Source: Leucogyrophana mollusca (lineage: Eukaryota; Basidiomycota; Agaricomycetes; Boletales). From it: a DNA stretch of 64,000 bases. This document shows positions 22,496 to 34,531 of this stretch, piece after piece. Both the position numbers and the translations under genes were made by a program. How positions within the stretch are numbered: the stretch's first letter is position 1; each line of letters starts with the position of its first letter. The notes under the pieces were generated by a model. The model made no database searches and had not been told where the DNA came from. It was given only the letters and a program-made list of their open reading frames with translations. The stretch lies in contig MU266331.1 of NCBI GenBank assembly GCA_021014945.1, positions 1 to 64,000 on the forward strand, given 5' to 3'.

Positions 22496-23892
22496 ATGCC
22501 CGTACAAACACGCAAAGGCGCCGTTGGTGCCGAGAAGCCGTTACCCGCCCATCGCAGGAAGAAGAAGACGCAGGACAAGGATCAGAAAATTGAGGCGCAA
22601 GAGCAAGAGCAAGAGATGGGAGGAAGGGTGGAGGACAAGGGGGATGCTGAAGTGGGCGAAAAACGAGGTGCTGAAGTAATTGGGAGGACTGGAGAGGAAG
22701 CAGCGATAAATGAGCCGCGAAAGAAAAAATCAAAGGTAACGCAAGACACAGGTGGAGTAGCTGAGAAATACTCGTTCCGATCAGGTCAGTAACATGAGGA
22801 TTATTGAACGCCGAAGATCCTGACAACATATCCTCCAGGTGTGATAGAAAGAGGTCACGTTTATTTCTTTTATCGTCCAAAGGTGCAGCACGAAGAAGCC
22901 CACTCTATTGATGACATCAAGAACTTCCACATGCTCCTCGTCCCTCGTCCTCCCCAGTTTAGCATTCATACCGAGGGTCAAGCTGAAACGTCAAGCGAGA
23001 GAGAGAGCCAGGAAATGAATCTCATTTCTGAAGGAGCAGACGCTGTTCCAGCCCCTGAACCGAAGGGCAAACCGGCCGAGCATTTTCGCCTCATCACCAT
23101 TGGCAAGAAGCGCCTTCCAGATCCGCAGGGATCCGGACGAAAGGATACTTTCTGGGCTACTGTGACGACAGTGGGAGACAATTTGCACAACCTCGAAAGC
23201 GGACTCGGAGAGAAGACCTACGAAACTAAAACAAGAGGTATGACAATGGAAATCCATCTTCTGTCGGTGCCGCTTAGCACAGTTTTCAGGGACTAGGCAC
23301 GAAGAGCCTGTACGACTTGCTGGTCGTGGAGCCTATGCCATAGCAAACAAAGAAGGGAATACGCCGTCCCAGAACGAGACGCACTTCGGATATCATCTCT
23401 CGCATCCCTCATCGCTTGGCGCCGTACAAGAGTCGCTGGGAATCCACGCGGCCTCATCCTTCGTGTTACAGGTAAAGAACCCATTTGCACCCGTTACGGG
23501 ACCGCAGAAAGTGGGGTTACCTTCAGGCCGTCGTGCAGAATATCCCGAAGGTGTCATGGACCATGTTTTTGGACGTGGCACGAAGGGTCGGCAGTCGTAC
23601 GGGCTACGGTTCAGCACCTGCCATTGCGTCGAGCTTCTCGAGCACGAGGGCGCAGAGCTGCTGCTCATTGCAGCCCGTACCGGCACACACGGTAATGACA
23701 CAAGTCTGGGTGAGAGCAGGGGTGAAGGTGAGCCTCTGTCTCTGGATTCTACATGCCACTGAATGCCGTTATTCAGCTTTGCGGGAAGCAGTCGAGAAAG
23801 AAGCAAAGGAGCCCACTGAGGACGTGTTCAAGGAACTGGAGCTTGACATGGATGTGTTCCCAGCAGAGCCACTCGAAGGCGATTGGATTTGA
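22496..23892 (+). CDS. Conserved-looking protein of unknown function
   Basis: Exons 22496-22784, 22839-23237, 23290-23727 and 23777-23892 give 413 residues with consistent phases. The first 95 residues are highly charged (Lys/Glu/Gln-rich, with KKKTQDK and a second basic RKKKSK run), suggesting nuclear location. The remainder looks folded: SGVIERGHVYFFYRPKV, FHMLLVPRPP, FRLITIGKKRLPDP, FWATVTTVGDNLHNLE, then FGYHLSHPSSLGAVQESLGI, and the C-terminal GRQSYGLRFSTCHCVELLEH and LREAVEKEAKE. The alternation of strands and short loops suggests a beta-rich enzyme or binding fold. I do not recognise the family and give no function. Confidence 0.75.
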
Positions 23893-24040
23893 AAGAGAAC
23901 GTCCGAAACTTTTGTCCGCTATTATATTCCTGTATTTGTACCGTATTCTTGTACAAGTCGCGCGGTTCTGTGACTGCGTAAAGTCGATCACCATGGATGT
24001 ATGGAGATCAGGGGCAGACTGGAGATCGAGCAATACGGTC

Positions 24041-24784
24041 TCATGACTGAGGTTCTGCCTCCTCGCCATCATCATTCACTCTCAGTACCTTTATCCATTC
24101 ACGATAGTTGAAATTGCCTTGTCGGTCAGTGAACGAGCCCTTCAAGAACTTGTCGATCTATCAAACACTCAAAGTCGCGTCCAAGCAAGATAGCGAACAC
24201 AAGGATAACGCACCTCCCGTTGGTCCATGCGCTCCCCAACCTCGCTCATCCATTTCCGCATTTCATCAATTTTAACCATCCCGGTATCTCCTTCATCGAA
24301 ACACTCGAATGCCTCCATCAAGTCTGCTTCCGGGTCAAATTCAAAGAGACGCTCGCTCATCATTGTAAGGAACATGGTAAAGTTGATTCCGCGATCGGCG
24401 GCCACAGAGTCGTCATATGCAGAACTCGCAGATGGAGACTTGCTGTGCCCAGGCCCACCTGGGCGCGCACTGAGTAAGTCATCCATCATAGTCTTGGAGG
24501 GCGAAATCCCTGGAAGTGGCAACCAGCGCCGGTCAACAAAATGACTCAACTGAGTCGGTACCACACCCACCAAGACTGTTGAATATCTCCCGTAGATCTG
24601 ACTCCATGACCCATCCGTCTTTGTCATGATCAATGAGCTGAAATGCCTCCTTGAACTGTTGGATCTGGGGTGCCTGGAAGAGTGAGAACACGCCTGAAGG
24701 CTCGCGTCTGGCCCTTGACTTTTGAGACTTGGAAAGTTTAGAGGGCGTTGTGGTGGGCGATAAATAGTCTGGGTAGCGAGACAT
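24041..24784 (-). CDS. Myosin II regulatory light chain (EF-hand)
   Basis: Minus-strand exons 24571-24784, 24214-24509 and 24041-24157 give 208 residues. The N-terminus carries the light-chain kinase type site RARREPSGVF, with Ser30 in the place of the phosphorylated Ser/Thr pair of animal light chains. The first EF-hand is canonical (QFKEAFQLIDHDKDGWVMES, loop acids at 1, 3, 5 and 12); the second (FDEGDTGMVKIDEM) and the last (FTDRQGNFNYREWI) are degenerate, as usual for this family. A roughly 40-residue Ser/Gly/Pro-rich insertion sits between the lobes. It should bind the IQ motif of myosin II and work in the contractile ring. Confidence 0.88.
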
Positions 24785-26801
24785 GATACAATATCCAGAG
24801 CAACTTGAACCTGCTTCCGGGTCTCAGTGAGCCTTGTGAACCAGATATAGACATGGTGTGCACGTGAACCGTGTTCAATTCTTCGACTGATTCATGGACA
24901 GTCACGGACGCGTCTCGAGCTTATTTTGACCTTTCTAAGTCGCATCTGAAGCAAGAGCAACCCATCCCCGTCCATTCTCGATGGTAAGGAATCCAAGGCT
25001 ACTGCATTACCATTGTTGACCGAAGCTGAGATGGGCCAATTACGCTGACTGATTCCCGTCACACACGGCGAGTCTGTGTCCACATGCAAAATTGGCAAGG
25101 CCAGAAAGGCAACACAACAGGCCCACGGTGCTCTAACTCGAAAGCCCTTGGCAGCAGAAGTGTTCGCGATCACAGGTCAGCAGCAGATTTCCTTCCCACA
25201 TAACGATCGGCTTCCTCCGATGATACTGTTCGGCGTTCGCCTTCCTGGACGAGGTTACTATCGATATTACCATGCGGATTAATCTCCAGGTGCGTCCTCG
25301 TATCTTGCCTTGATCGAGCGGATTTTCTTATCGTCCCCCACAACAGTATGAGGGTACTCCTCCCTACCTCCGAGGCATGCCTTCTACGCGTTTGATCTCT
25401 TTGCACCTGGTATTTCGCATGGGTATGCGGAAATTCCCAGTAATCAAACCGGTATATGAGACGTGGTCCTGAAGTCCTTGCCCTTTCTCCGCGAGTACCT
25501 GGCGTCCTGTCAAGGTTGCCGTAGCATAACGCGACTTGTGCCAGAATTGCATAGTGGGTGGAGCCAGCTGTGCCGGCAACACCTCCAACAAACCCATGAC
25601 ATTCTATAATTGTCATAAGGATGGAGTCCCGCACACTCGTTATGCGATCCGTCGTCAGCACACGAAAGAAGTGTGGCGGCTGCCAGGGTTCATACCTCCC
25701 ATTATTCCCAAAGAGACGATGCACAGGATCAATGGGTTCGTATCTGTCTGTCTTCCCTAGAACAACCTCCCCCCTGACTGTGCATCTTTTTTGTGAAAGC
25801 GATGTCGGATGCACTCAGCGAGACAGTCAAATACCCTGGTCGATCGCATCTGCCACCTCGTGTGCCTGATGACGCCGAAACGAGTACTGGCTTGGCGAAA
25901 GAGGCTTGGGCCGCTTGGCCGTCTTATTTTGCTTGCCAATTGGGCTTGGCTTTGCTTGGTTTGTGTTCTAACTATCGGACTGCGGCTGTGGCAAGTTGCG
26001 CATCTGGAATCAACTCAGAGCCTCCGGAAATCCTTCCTTTCTTTCTTTTTGATGTCCATCATTTACGACGCACTATGCTTTGTTTTTCCGATTGTATCGT
26101 GTCCACCGCATATCCTGTTAATCACCGCAATACCTCTCGCCGAGGTCCTGTGGGGCTACCTTTCGTTAACATGTGATCTTATCCCGCTCAGTGTTCCCGC
26201 CTGCCACGCTTCCGCAACCTTGCGCCTCCGGTTAACGTCGGGAATCAGCACGGACGCGCCCAAGATGACACAGATCACTTCCCTTTTGAGTATACGCCAT
26301 GCATATGGCACTTATAGTGGCAGCGATGTTCGTGGAGTCAGTATGTACATGGGTGGTGTGATGAGATAGGCGAGTGTTCCACGCTCTTGCACACACGACG
26401 CCTCATCAGCCCGAAGTGCCGATGTCAACAACGGAATTCCGAATGAACAATTGATGACCGGTGCCCGGTGATGCATCTGGCAGATCCCATCTTTGAATGC
26501 TTGTTGTGTTGCATGTCCCTTTCTTCCCGGGTGCGTTAATATTATCACTACGTCCTCTCAGAAGGGAAAGACATCCACTCTTCTGGATCCCCCTCGGAGA
26601 GGTGTCAATAACGCTCAACGTACGATGGCATCGAGACCTTCGAAAGGGCGCACAAGGCGCATTTTTGTGATTTGGATGCCGGACCATGACGTGGGGGCTG
26701 GAGCATAGTGCTAAAGGAGGTACGTTGACGGCGGGTCAACAGTATATGCAAAGTTTATATGGATCTTCCGAAATCCTCCATCCCTGCCCCCGTGGCGATT
26801 G
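24785..26801. other. Unresolved 2-kb stretch; possible plus-strand membrane protein at 25802-26369
   Basis: I could not build a convincing gene. On the plus strand two frames are open over 25802-26369 and all minus frames have stops near 25990-26060. One plus frame starts MSDALSETVKYP at 25802; the other carries three hydrophobic segments (RLILLANWAWLCLVCVLTIG, FLSFFLMSIIYDALCFVF, HILLITAIPLAEVLWGYLSL). An intron joining them is conceivable but no clean splice was found. A 214-codon minus-strand ORF at 25170-25814 has no domain I know. The stretch may be a spliced membrane protein gene, a decayed gene, or noncoding. Confidence 0.25.
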
Positions 26802-27491
26802 CTACCACTTCCATTGATTTCCATTCCGCACTTCCGTTCCTCCCCGCGGCGCGAGGCCGAGGGAGCGCCATGAGAATGGAAGTCGAACGAACGCGCACGC
26901 GACAATATGCATCCCAGCACTGAGGAATGCTGTGCAGTTAGGCGCACCTGTTATCTCATGGTCGGTGTTTTCAGTGCGAGGGATGACCTTCGCGCGGAGG
27001 CTATAGCTGCCAGAAGCCAAATAGCCTGTGCAAGAAGACGAGGATCGTGGTTCATCGAACAGCGTCAGGCGCGCCTGGAAATCCACTGGTTGGGGCAGTG
27101 GTCTCACTTGCCAAGGCCAGGTGATTTGAACGGCATGCGAATTGTCTGTGGCACCAACGGAAGGCCGTATGGGTATTTGGAAGCAGGTGGGTGATTGGAG
27201 GTTGGAGTGCATCGAGGACACGAGTAAGGTTGGCGCAGGCGCTGTTTCGGCCCTAGAGGATGGTATAGCCGGAGATAGACAGACCTGCGTACTTAGAAAG
27301 GGCACTAGCATCGATCGAGAGGTATCAGCCACAAAGGAGAAGGCGTGCTTGGGTGGAGCATCAACTACCCATGATAGTGTGCAGCGATCCGTAAGTATGG
27401 GCATCTTGGAAGGGCTTGAGAATGAATTTAGGCGGAGGTGTACGTATAGAAGGCGGGAGGACGAGGCAAGACTATTTTTGCGGAGATGCAT
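26802..27491 (-). CDS. Hypothetical protein, single exon
   Basis: An open frame of 229 codons from the ATG at 27491, or 200 codons from the in-frame ATG at 27404 (MPILTDRCTLSWVV). A TATA-like run (tatatatttattat on the minus strand, about 27561-27577) lies 70-85 bp above the first ATG. The protein is rich in Ser, Pro and Arg with short beta-like segments (HAVQITWPWQVRPLPQ, FQARLTLFDEP, GYLASGSYSLRAKVIPRT) and no signal peptide or membrane helix. I do not recognise it. It is divergent from PacC/RIM101 and shares the PacC-site cluster at 27611-27674. Confidence 0.4.
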   Translation of the reverse strand: MHLRKNSLASSSRLLYVHLRLNSFSSPSKMPILTDRCTLSWVVDAPPKHAFSFVADTSRSMLVPFLSTQVCLSPAIPSSRAETAPAPTLLVSSMHSNLQSPTCFQIPIRPSVGATDNSHAVQITWPWQVRPLPQPVDFQARLTLFDEPRSSSSCTGYLASGSYSLRAKVIPRTENTDHEITGAPNCTAFLSAGMHIVACAFVRLPFSWRSLGLAPRGGTEVRNGNQWKW

Positions 27492-27610
27492 TCCGAATTT
27501 ATCCGAGTTACCGGCGGTGCCCTTCCTGATTTGGACATGGGCCGGCTGTAATGTCGGTTTAGATAATAAATATATATGCGGTGATACCCGGGGTCTAGTT
27601 CTCTTGGTAT

Positions 27611-27698
27611 GCCAAGGGGCCGAATTGCTTGGCACGCTGGCGTTCTTTTGCCAAGGATTCGATCAAGTCTTGGCGTAAGAAAGGAGCAAGATTATAAA
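27611..27698 (+). promoter_or_regulatory. Cluster of four PacC-type GCCAAG sites plus TATA box
   Basis: GCCAAG occurs at 27611-27616 and 27650-27655 on the plus strand and as its complement CTTGGC at 27628-27633 and 27669-27674. All four fit the PacC consensus GCCARG and lie in 64 bp. A TATA-like attataaaac follows at 27691-27700. The cluster is 136 bp upstream of the chosen PacC start codon, suggesting direct autoregulation. Confidence 0.65.
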
Positions 27699-27809
27699 AC
27701 AAAAATGGATCCAAACGCATTCTTCTCGAGAGAACTGGTTCCACTCGACATCCTCCAAAGCAGCCTCTCGACATTTCACCAGGATTTCTACAATATATAT
27801 CCAAATATC

Positions 27810-30214
27810 ATGTCCTCCTCAGAATCTCCCCCGCCCCGTCCAGACGATGCCACAAACGTTTCCTCCCAGTCTCCCCCTCCCGACACTCAGGGAAGCACCC
27901 CGTCCGCGGCTTCTGCCGAGCCATACGTCTGCCAGTGGATCGACTGCTCCTCCTCTTTCTCCGACCCCGAAGTCCTCTACAATCATCTCTGCAACGATCA
28001 CATAGGTAGGAAGAGCACGAATAATCTTTGTCTCACCTGCAAATGGAAGGACTGCGGCACTTCCTGTGCCAAGCGAGACCATATCACAAGCCATCTCAGA
28101 GGTTCGCCGTCCTTGATCCATCTTATATTGACCTTGCAAAAATTGAGCCTTCGTCCTAGTCCACACTCCCCTAAAGCCACACGTCTGCGAGGTGTGTTGC
28201 TAATTTCTGGTAATTTTCCACCGCTTAATATCAGAGTTGTGTAGATCTGCAAAAAGTCCTTCAAACGTCCTCAGGACTTGAAGAAGCATGAGAAAATACA
28301 CACCGAAGAGCACCATGCTCAACATAAGCACTCAAAGGCGATCACCGTCGTGGATCCTAACTACGTGGCCCGCGTCCGCGGCGATGCAGCGCCGCAGAAA
28401 GGTGTACTCAACAAGCCTCTCTCCGCAAAGGTCGCAGCCCCAACAAGCGCTCCGGTACCAAAGGTACCTTTCGCTCGGGCCCGCCCGCATCCAGGGCCCG
28501 TTTCAGATGGTCAGTACAGCTGCCATAGTGACACTCTCCAATTGACCCCGAACATCAGGCTCTCACTTTACATCACTGCCTACTCCGTCACCAGAGCTAG
28601 AGCATACCGTCTACGCCGGACATCATGCCCCTAACTCATCGTATGACCTACTCCTTCAGAATCAGGTCCCTTCGTGGGACGGACCCAAGTCCGACACCAC
28701 CGCCCCATCGTCCACTCGCACCAAGCGATCTTACGAATACAGCGTGGACGATTTACTTGCCGATATGAAAAAGAGGAAGGTCAATCCTTCCTATGATACA
28801 CGTGAGTGCCTTCCTCTGAATAATACTTCTGGTTGCTCAGCAGATCCATAATCTCACAGACATGGCTGAGCGCCTGAACAACATGGCGTACACGGAAGGC
28901 ATATCACAATATGATGATTTCAATCCCCGTTCGGTTTCCTTTGACGTCCGCACACCAGAGGAATTAGCGGCAGTCAACGACTTCCTCGTGACTCTTGGTC
29001 GGGATGTAACTGCCCCTCCACAACGCAGCGGTCCAGGTCAAGGCACCGACCGTTACTCGCCATACTTTGATGACCACAGCCTGAATCAACTTGGGCTCGC
29101 TGGTTTACCTGGGCTACCTGTCTCTGGCGCGACTTTTACCCACGATACAGGCTATGCTCCTCCAGCTTCTTCAAACCAGTATGGATCAAATGCATATCCG
29201 TCACCTCCTGGTATTCGGTCATCCCATCCATCGGTTCAGCAAAACCAGTATGGCATTTATCCCACCTTGCATACTCCCACACCCAGTGTTCCTTCCGCGT
29301 ACTCGAATGATCACTATACGGCGATGCAACCACGGCGCGTTTCTGCCCCCAGTACGCATGAGTACGCTCTCAACCACAACGCATCTGCATATGGTGCTTC
29401 ACAATATCACACACCTCCCCATGGACACTTCCACCCTACGCCCCCCCTTGATCCTACTTCGCCGCACTCTTCCAGTTCGACACCCTCCAATGCCACACCG
29501 CCACATAATCCCACCATCTCCGAGGGATTCGCGCAGTATGATTATATCCGCAGCTCTCGTGGTCCCGCGCCACCTGTCCAGCTTGCTGCGCCGGATTACT
29601 CCCGCAAATCCATGCACACTATCATTCCACTCAAGACTGCCGCGGGGAGTGTTCCTGACCCGGTAGAACCGAAGCTTTCCGACTCAGTGCATCGGGGACC
29701 ACCTGCACGGCTGTTGCCCCTGGCTTCATCCTCGAGTTTGCCATCATTATCTTCGTCAAGTAAAATATACCCCGTACTTAAACCCGAAGATGCAGACTTG
29801 AAGCTGCCTATGCTCAAGCCGGACGTTGGTCAAACCAGACTTCCGCCGCTCAGAGAAATGTACCGCTCCCCATCGCCACCAGCCCCGAGATCACCCTCTA
29901 CCTCTCGTGGGACGACTCCAAGTTCAACACATTCGTCCCCTGTTCCGTCGCACACTGTGCTCCCTAGCTTACGTTCAATCACGGGAACATCTGAGAGTGA
30001 CGAGCTCGCTCGGAAGGTTGGGAGGATCGACCTCACCAAGGAGGTGTCACCCGAAGAACGTCGCAAACATGCCGAACTTATTCGAAATTTGCTGGTGCGG
30101 ATCAACGAAGATTATAGGAAACGCTATGGGACACCTCCTTTGCGGACGAAGACCGGAAGGGAGTCGATAATCCCGCAGGGGCGCTACCTGGACGTGGAGA
30201 TGACTGCAGCATGA
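27810..30214 (+). CDS. pacC: pH-response zinc-finger transcription factor PacC/Rim101
   Basis: Exons 27810-28101, 28160-28191, 28245-28509, 28559-28801 and 28860-30214 give 728 residues. Three C2H2 fingers lie at about residues 35-125: [40 protein letters not shown], and [20 protein letters not shown], the exact PacC three-finger order. A later block, [20 protein letters not shown], matches the signalling-protease-box region that is cut in response to alkaline pH, and a long Ser/Pro-rich tail ends with a conserved basic-acidic helix ([20 protein letters not shown]). An in-frame ATG at 27705 would add 35 residues, but it lies only a few bases after the TATA-like box, so I prefer 27810. It controls ambient-pH gene expression. 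Confidence 0.95.
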
Positions 30215-30375
30215 GTGATTTTCGAGTATTTTTTTCGTGTTCGCCGTCGGCCACCATGACTTGGTGGTCATTTCATCTAATATATATAGCTTCATGTAGT
30301 AAAAATACAACCAGCCACTGCGGATATTACGCGTCTCATCTTAAACTCGCAATTGTAAAACGTTATACAATGATA

Positions 30376-33300
30376 TCAGGATCTCTTCAAAGTAAGTTTG
30401 ATCTTCGGTGCGCTACCAGACGCAGCGGGCGTTTCAATGTCTTCCATAGCGGAAACAGGGGGACTTGTTGCAAGAGGGGATGGCACAGCAGCATTGAATG
30501 CAAAGGATGAACTTTGGGTGGCTCTGTTGAAACCCCCAAGGCCAGCCATGCTGGGTGTTGCAGGCGGAGGGCTGGTGGCCGACACAGGAGTCGCCGGTGC
30601 TGGTGCTGTACCGCTATTGAACTCAGCCCAGCGAGGACATTTGCGGTTAGTTTCTGTACAACGTGTCTCAGATGACCAGTAAAGTCAACAAAGAATTAGG
30701 GCGTGACGTACTCATGTGCCCCATTTGACCACAATGACCACAACGCCTCTGGATGGAATAGTAAGATTGGATATAGCTACAAAGGATCAGGAAAATCTCA
30801 CAGTCGTATCCGGCTTGAGAGGACGGCTGAGTTGCATTGGGGTCCCCCCTTCCTTGACAATCTTGGCATTCTTGCGATGTAGGCGCCGCTCTTGGTTCTT
30901 CTTCATTCTAGCGATCTGCTCTTCCAGTCTAGCAGTATGACAAACATTTCAGCAGTCAAACCTGATATTGAAAGCAACGTAAAATGGAATAACGTACCGT
31001 TTCTTGTAACGTCTGTCCTTATCTGCATCACCGGTGGGAGCAAGATCGTCGGCAAGAGCAGCCTCTTCCTCAAGAAGTTGACGAGCTCGTATATAGGCAC
31101 GGATGACAGCGGGATCCCGAATGATCTCCGTCTGCCATTCGTCGTCCACCTAAGCCCGCGGCTGAGCATTATAGATGAGGCCAAGAGATATTGGGGACAT
31201 ACCAAACGCTTGATACGCAGGACTTTACGGCTGTCATTTGGTCCCATGCTCATCTCGCGGTCCCGTTCCAGTGACGAGCCTCGACTGAAAGCGGGAGACG
31301 CAGGTGCAACTGGCCCAGGTGACATGGCAGGGGAGTATGGAGTTTCATTCCTGAGAGACGACTGCCGTTGCACGGGCTTCTTCGTCTCCACTGGTATCTC
31401 ATCTTCGGGCAAGAGCTGCGGTTCATCCTTCCTGCTCAGCGAATCGAATTGGGCCTTCCAGATCCGTTCAATTTCGGACTTGTAAATCAGTTGCTGTTCG
31501 GCGACATTGTATCTGTGGGCAGACTTAGGGCGGTTTTCGGCTTCGGCTTCATTTGATGATGAATTGATGGTTTGTTAACAAGGAGTGCCCTCATCCTCAG
31601 ATGGTAACGGACCCACCTAGCTTCTGTTCATAGTCTTCTCCGGCCTTCACGAAAATATCCTTCATGGAGATTCGAATGAAACTAAACGCCTCACCGCGAC
31701 CCGTCGGATCGCCTTCGCCATGCAATCGAAGCATTGCCTTTGCTTGAGTGGCGAACAAGAAATTCTTGGTCGTGATCCATGGAGCAAGCTGTTGTTCCAC
31801 AGACAGCTTAGTTTCACCTTCGTCATCGGCTTCTGCGGCATCGGCCGTCTGGGTATAACCCGAGTCCTGTAAGTGCCGCTGGCCAACCTGCATGCTCTCC
31901 ATTAGGACCACCTGCTCCGGGCCGACCATTTTTAGCATATCAGCGTCACTTGGTACAACCACAGTGGGTTTCAGCCGCCAAAAGCCTTGATGTGGGCCCC
32001 GCCGGTGATATTCCATGAATTCCTTCAGCCGTTGTCTCATTTGCAGTTCGTTCTGGTCCGGGAAGTACTTCATCAGCCGCGAAATCTTGAGGCGCTCTTC
32101 TTGGGCCTTCCTCAACAGCTTGAAGGCAATGATCTGGAGCCGAAACTTGATGGTGTTGGTAATCTTCCGGGAATGTGGGCCGGGAACCTCGGTGACTGGG
32201 TAGGTTTGGCCGATAACAAAGAGATTCTTGATCTCTCGTAAGTAGTACTTCGTTTCACCTTTGATGGTGCTCCTGTTAAAAGGGTATAAAAAACGTGCCG
32301 CCCTCTTGCTCACATGAAACCCGCACCTTACGGCCAGAAAGTCTGTGGCATATGGCTTGTGACGAAAGAGCGGAGCCCGCACAAGATTGTTGTAAAGGGC
32401 TGGAAATGTTTGCCCAGGATAGACATAACCAAACTTCATAAAAGGCGACTCGTCTTGGGGCTCAAGGACAAACGGGACGCCGAGGTCCAACTAGTACAAA
32501 TAAGGGCCTGTGAACGTATGACACCAAACTAACACATACCTTGGGCATGTAATCGTCCTTCTCGTCTTTTTTACGGTAATAATTGACTAGAGCACTGCCC
32601 ATACCGAAATTAGGGATAATGGGGGGATGCTCTTCCTGTCTCACTGGTGAGTAGGGTCTCGTAGTTCACCCAGGGGTATGGAGATACGTACCGAATATTC
32701 CCACAGGACGAAGTTACTCGTATCTTTGAGGCTCAAATCACTTGTCCGCCGGAGTCCCTCGCCGATATTGCCACCTTTCCCCACCTTTCGACCAGCCTTA
32801 TCTTTCTTCTTCTTCGCAGTTCGCACTTTGGTGAAACGTATTTCAATGTTCGTAGGGAACTGTAAAGCTGGGCGATGGAAAGAGCGTGCTTCCTGCTTCG
32901 AAAGCCGAGTTTTGAACTATCCAAGAGCCCTAATTCAAAAGAAGTCCGGGGAAGGGTGCTTGCAACTCACGAATGGCAGTTGGAGTTTCTGCGCGGGATA
33001 TGCATGTTCAACAACAAGTTGTCCGAACGTTTGGCGGACGCGATGGCGTCCACCTTCTTTTGAGACTTCGTAGTAGTGATCGTTGGAGAGGTTGAACTTG
33101 TCACGCGGTTGAACAAAGTCCGCTCTTAGACGCTTTCTGGGTCTAACGGTCTCGACTGTGGCCCAAGAGGGTTGACTCATGGAGACCTTCACATTACCAA
33201 CAAAACCTACCTGGTGGCTTTTCCTCGGCAAGAACGTCTTCCTCGTTTAGTTCCAGCTGGGTGAAGTCGCGGAAGGGCGCTTTAGGGCTCCAAATAATAC

Positions 33301-34236
33301 TCTGTGTCCAAGCACCGGACTCCAATGACTTGTTCACCGGCGTTGTGAGATTGTTGCCCTCCAAAGTAGAGTGATTGATAGAGGTTTCGGGTTCGAAAAC
33401 AATCTGGTCCTCCCAATTTGACAGGAGAACAAGATCGAAACTCCTGTCGTGAAGTGGGAGTGTTACGGGAGTGTCTGACTTATCGCGCTCCTGAAACGAG
33501 GTATTGTTACCAACATTCATTGTTACCAGCAGGACTCACCTCCAAAGCAAGAAGTAGATCATGTTCAATACTTCCAGAGGACATCACCTCTTCTACACGC
33601 TTATTTTCGACCTGGCGTTTGGTGTCACCAACGACAACATCAAGGAAGCCCCGTTGTATGTCCTTCTTCCTCGGATAGACGCTTTCAGCTGCAATGTAAT
33701 CAGTTACTGTGTAGTAGAGTGGGGACCAAAGAAGTACCCTGCAAAAGTCTCCTCGTTACACGCGACTTTTTGACTGTATAGCCTTTGAAGAGCTCGGAGA
33801 AGTCGAGTACTTTATCCTTCTCGAACGCAGGAAATCGTTCATACACTGTCTTCGGTCTTTCCACGAGTCGTTTGACGATTTGTATACGCTTTGGTCGGAT
33901 CCCTACAGGAGACTGGACTTCCATCTTGACAACTGAGCCATCTGACATCTCATCTTCCAACTCTCTGTCAACTTCGTCCTCCCAGTCTTCTCCCTGTCCG
34001 GCACCTACCACGTCGTCGTCGTCCCATTTGTCGCTATAAATCTGGGCTGAGTTCAAGGCGGGGAGACCGGATATACCAAGACTGCTAGAAAGTCCTGAGC
34101 CACTGGGAAGGGACAGCCCAGCAAGTACATTATCCAGAGAGAATCCGGTTAACGTGGATATAACATCATTCTCATCCTTCATAGAAGTCAGGCAGAGCCA
34201 AATAGGCGAATTCGCAGGACTGACCTGGTTAGCCAT
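30376..34236 (-). CDS. TAF1: TFIID subunit 1 (TAF1)
   Basis: Thirteen minus-strand exons: 33738-34236, 33540-33688, 33211-33490, 32971-33155, 32692-32916, 32540-32635, 32327-32490, 31617-32272, 31203-31546, 30998-31149, 30802-30928, 30712-30748, 30376-30653; 1063 residues. TAF1 is the largest TFIID subunit and binds TBP at promoters. The acidic N-terminus (DENDVISTLTGFSLDNVLAG) is the TAND-like region. The DUF3591 core is well kept: FHRPALQFPTNIEIRFTKVR, AKKKKDKAGRKVGKGG, GMGSALVNYYRKKDEKDDYM, FVLEPQDESPF, FVIGQTYPVTEVPGPHSRK. A zinc knuckle, RRCGHCGQMGHMKTNRKCPR, is near residue 960. No bromodomain follows, as in other fungi. A 48-bp in-frame intron after MANQ (ending atgaag) is possible and would shorten the protein by 16 residues. 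Confidence 0.93.
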
Positions 34237-34531
34237 CCAAAACGTGCGAGTAATTGGTGGCGGCGCTCTGCTAGTTGTATATCGTTCCTCGCGGTCGCTA
34301 GTACAGATGATTCAAAGGGTCGCTGATCCAACGACACAGTCACGGTGGGTACTTCACTGTACTTCGCTTGGACTCAGAGCGAGCGTACGAGTCCGATTCC
34401 ATCACTGTTCAATAGCCGAAAGCCATCCCCTCGCTGACTAAGCACCGCAAAAGGGAGTTTCCTCAAGTTCTTGCTTACGCAGTAGTTCGCAGCCTTTTGC
34501 ATTCCAGGTTGTCACGGTATACACAATCGAC

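Noticed and set aside
25170..25814. 214-codon minus-strand ORF
   Set aside because: Arg/Thr/Gly-rich mixture with no repeated pattern, domain or start context. Kept only as part of the unresolved region.
34253..34262. Proteasome-associated control element (GGTGGCAAA) in the TAF1/PA28 promoter
   Set aside because: The sequence is ggtggcggc, which matches only the first six bases. Not enough to claim a site, and the element is known from ascomycete yeasts.
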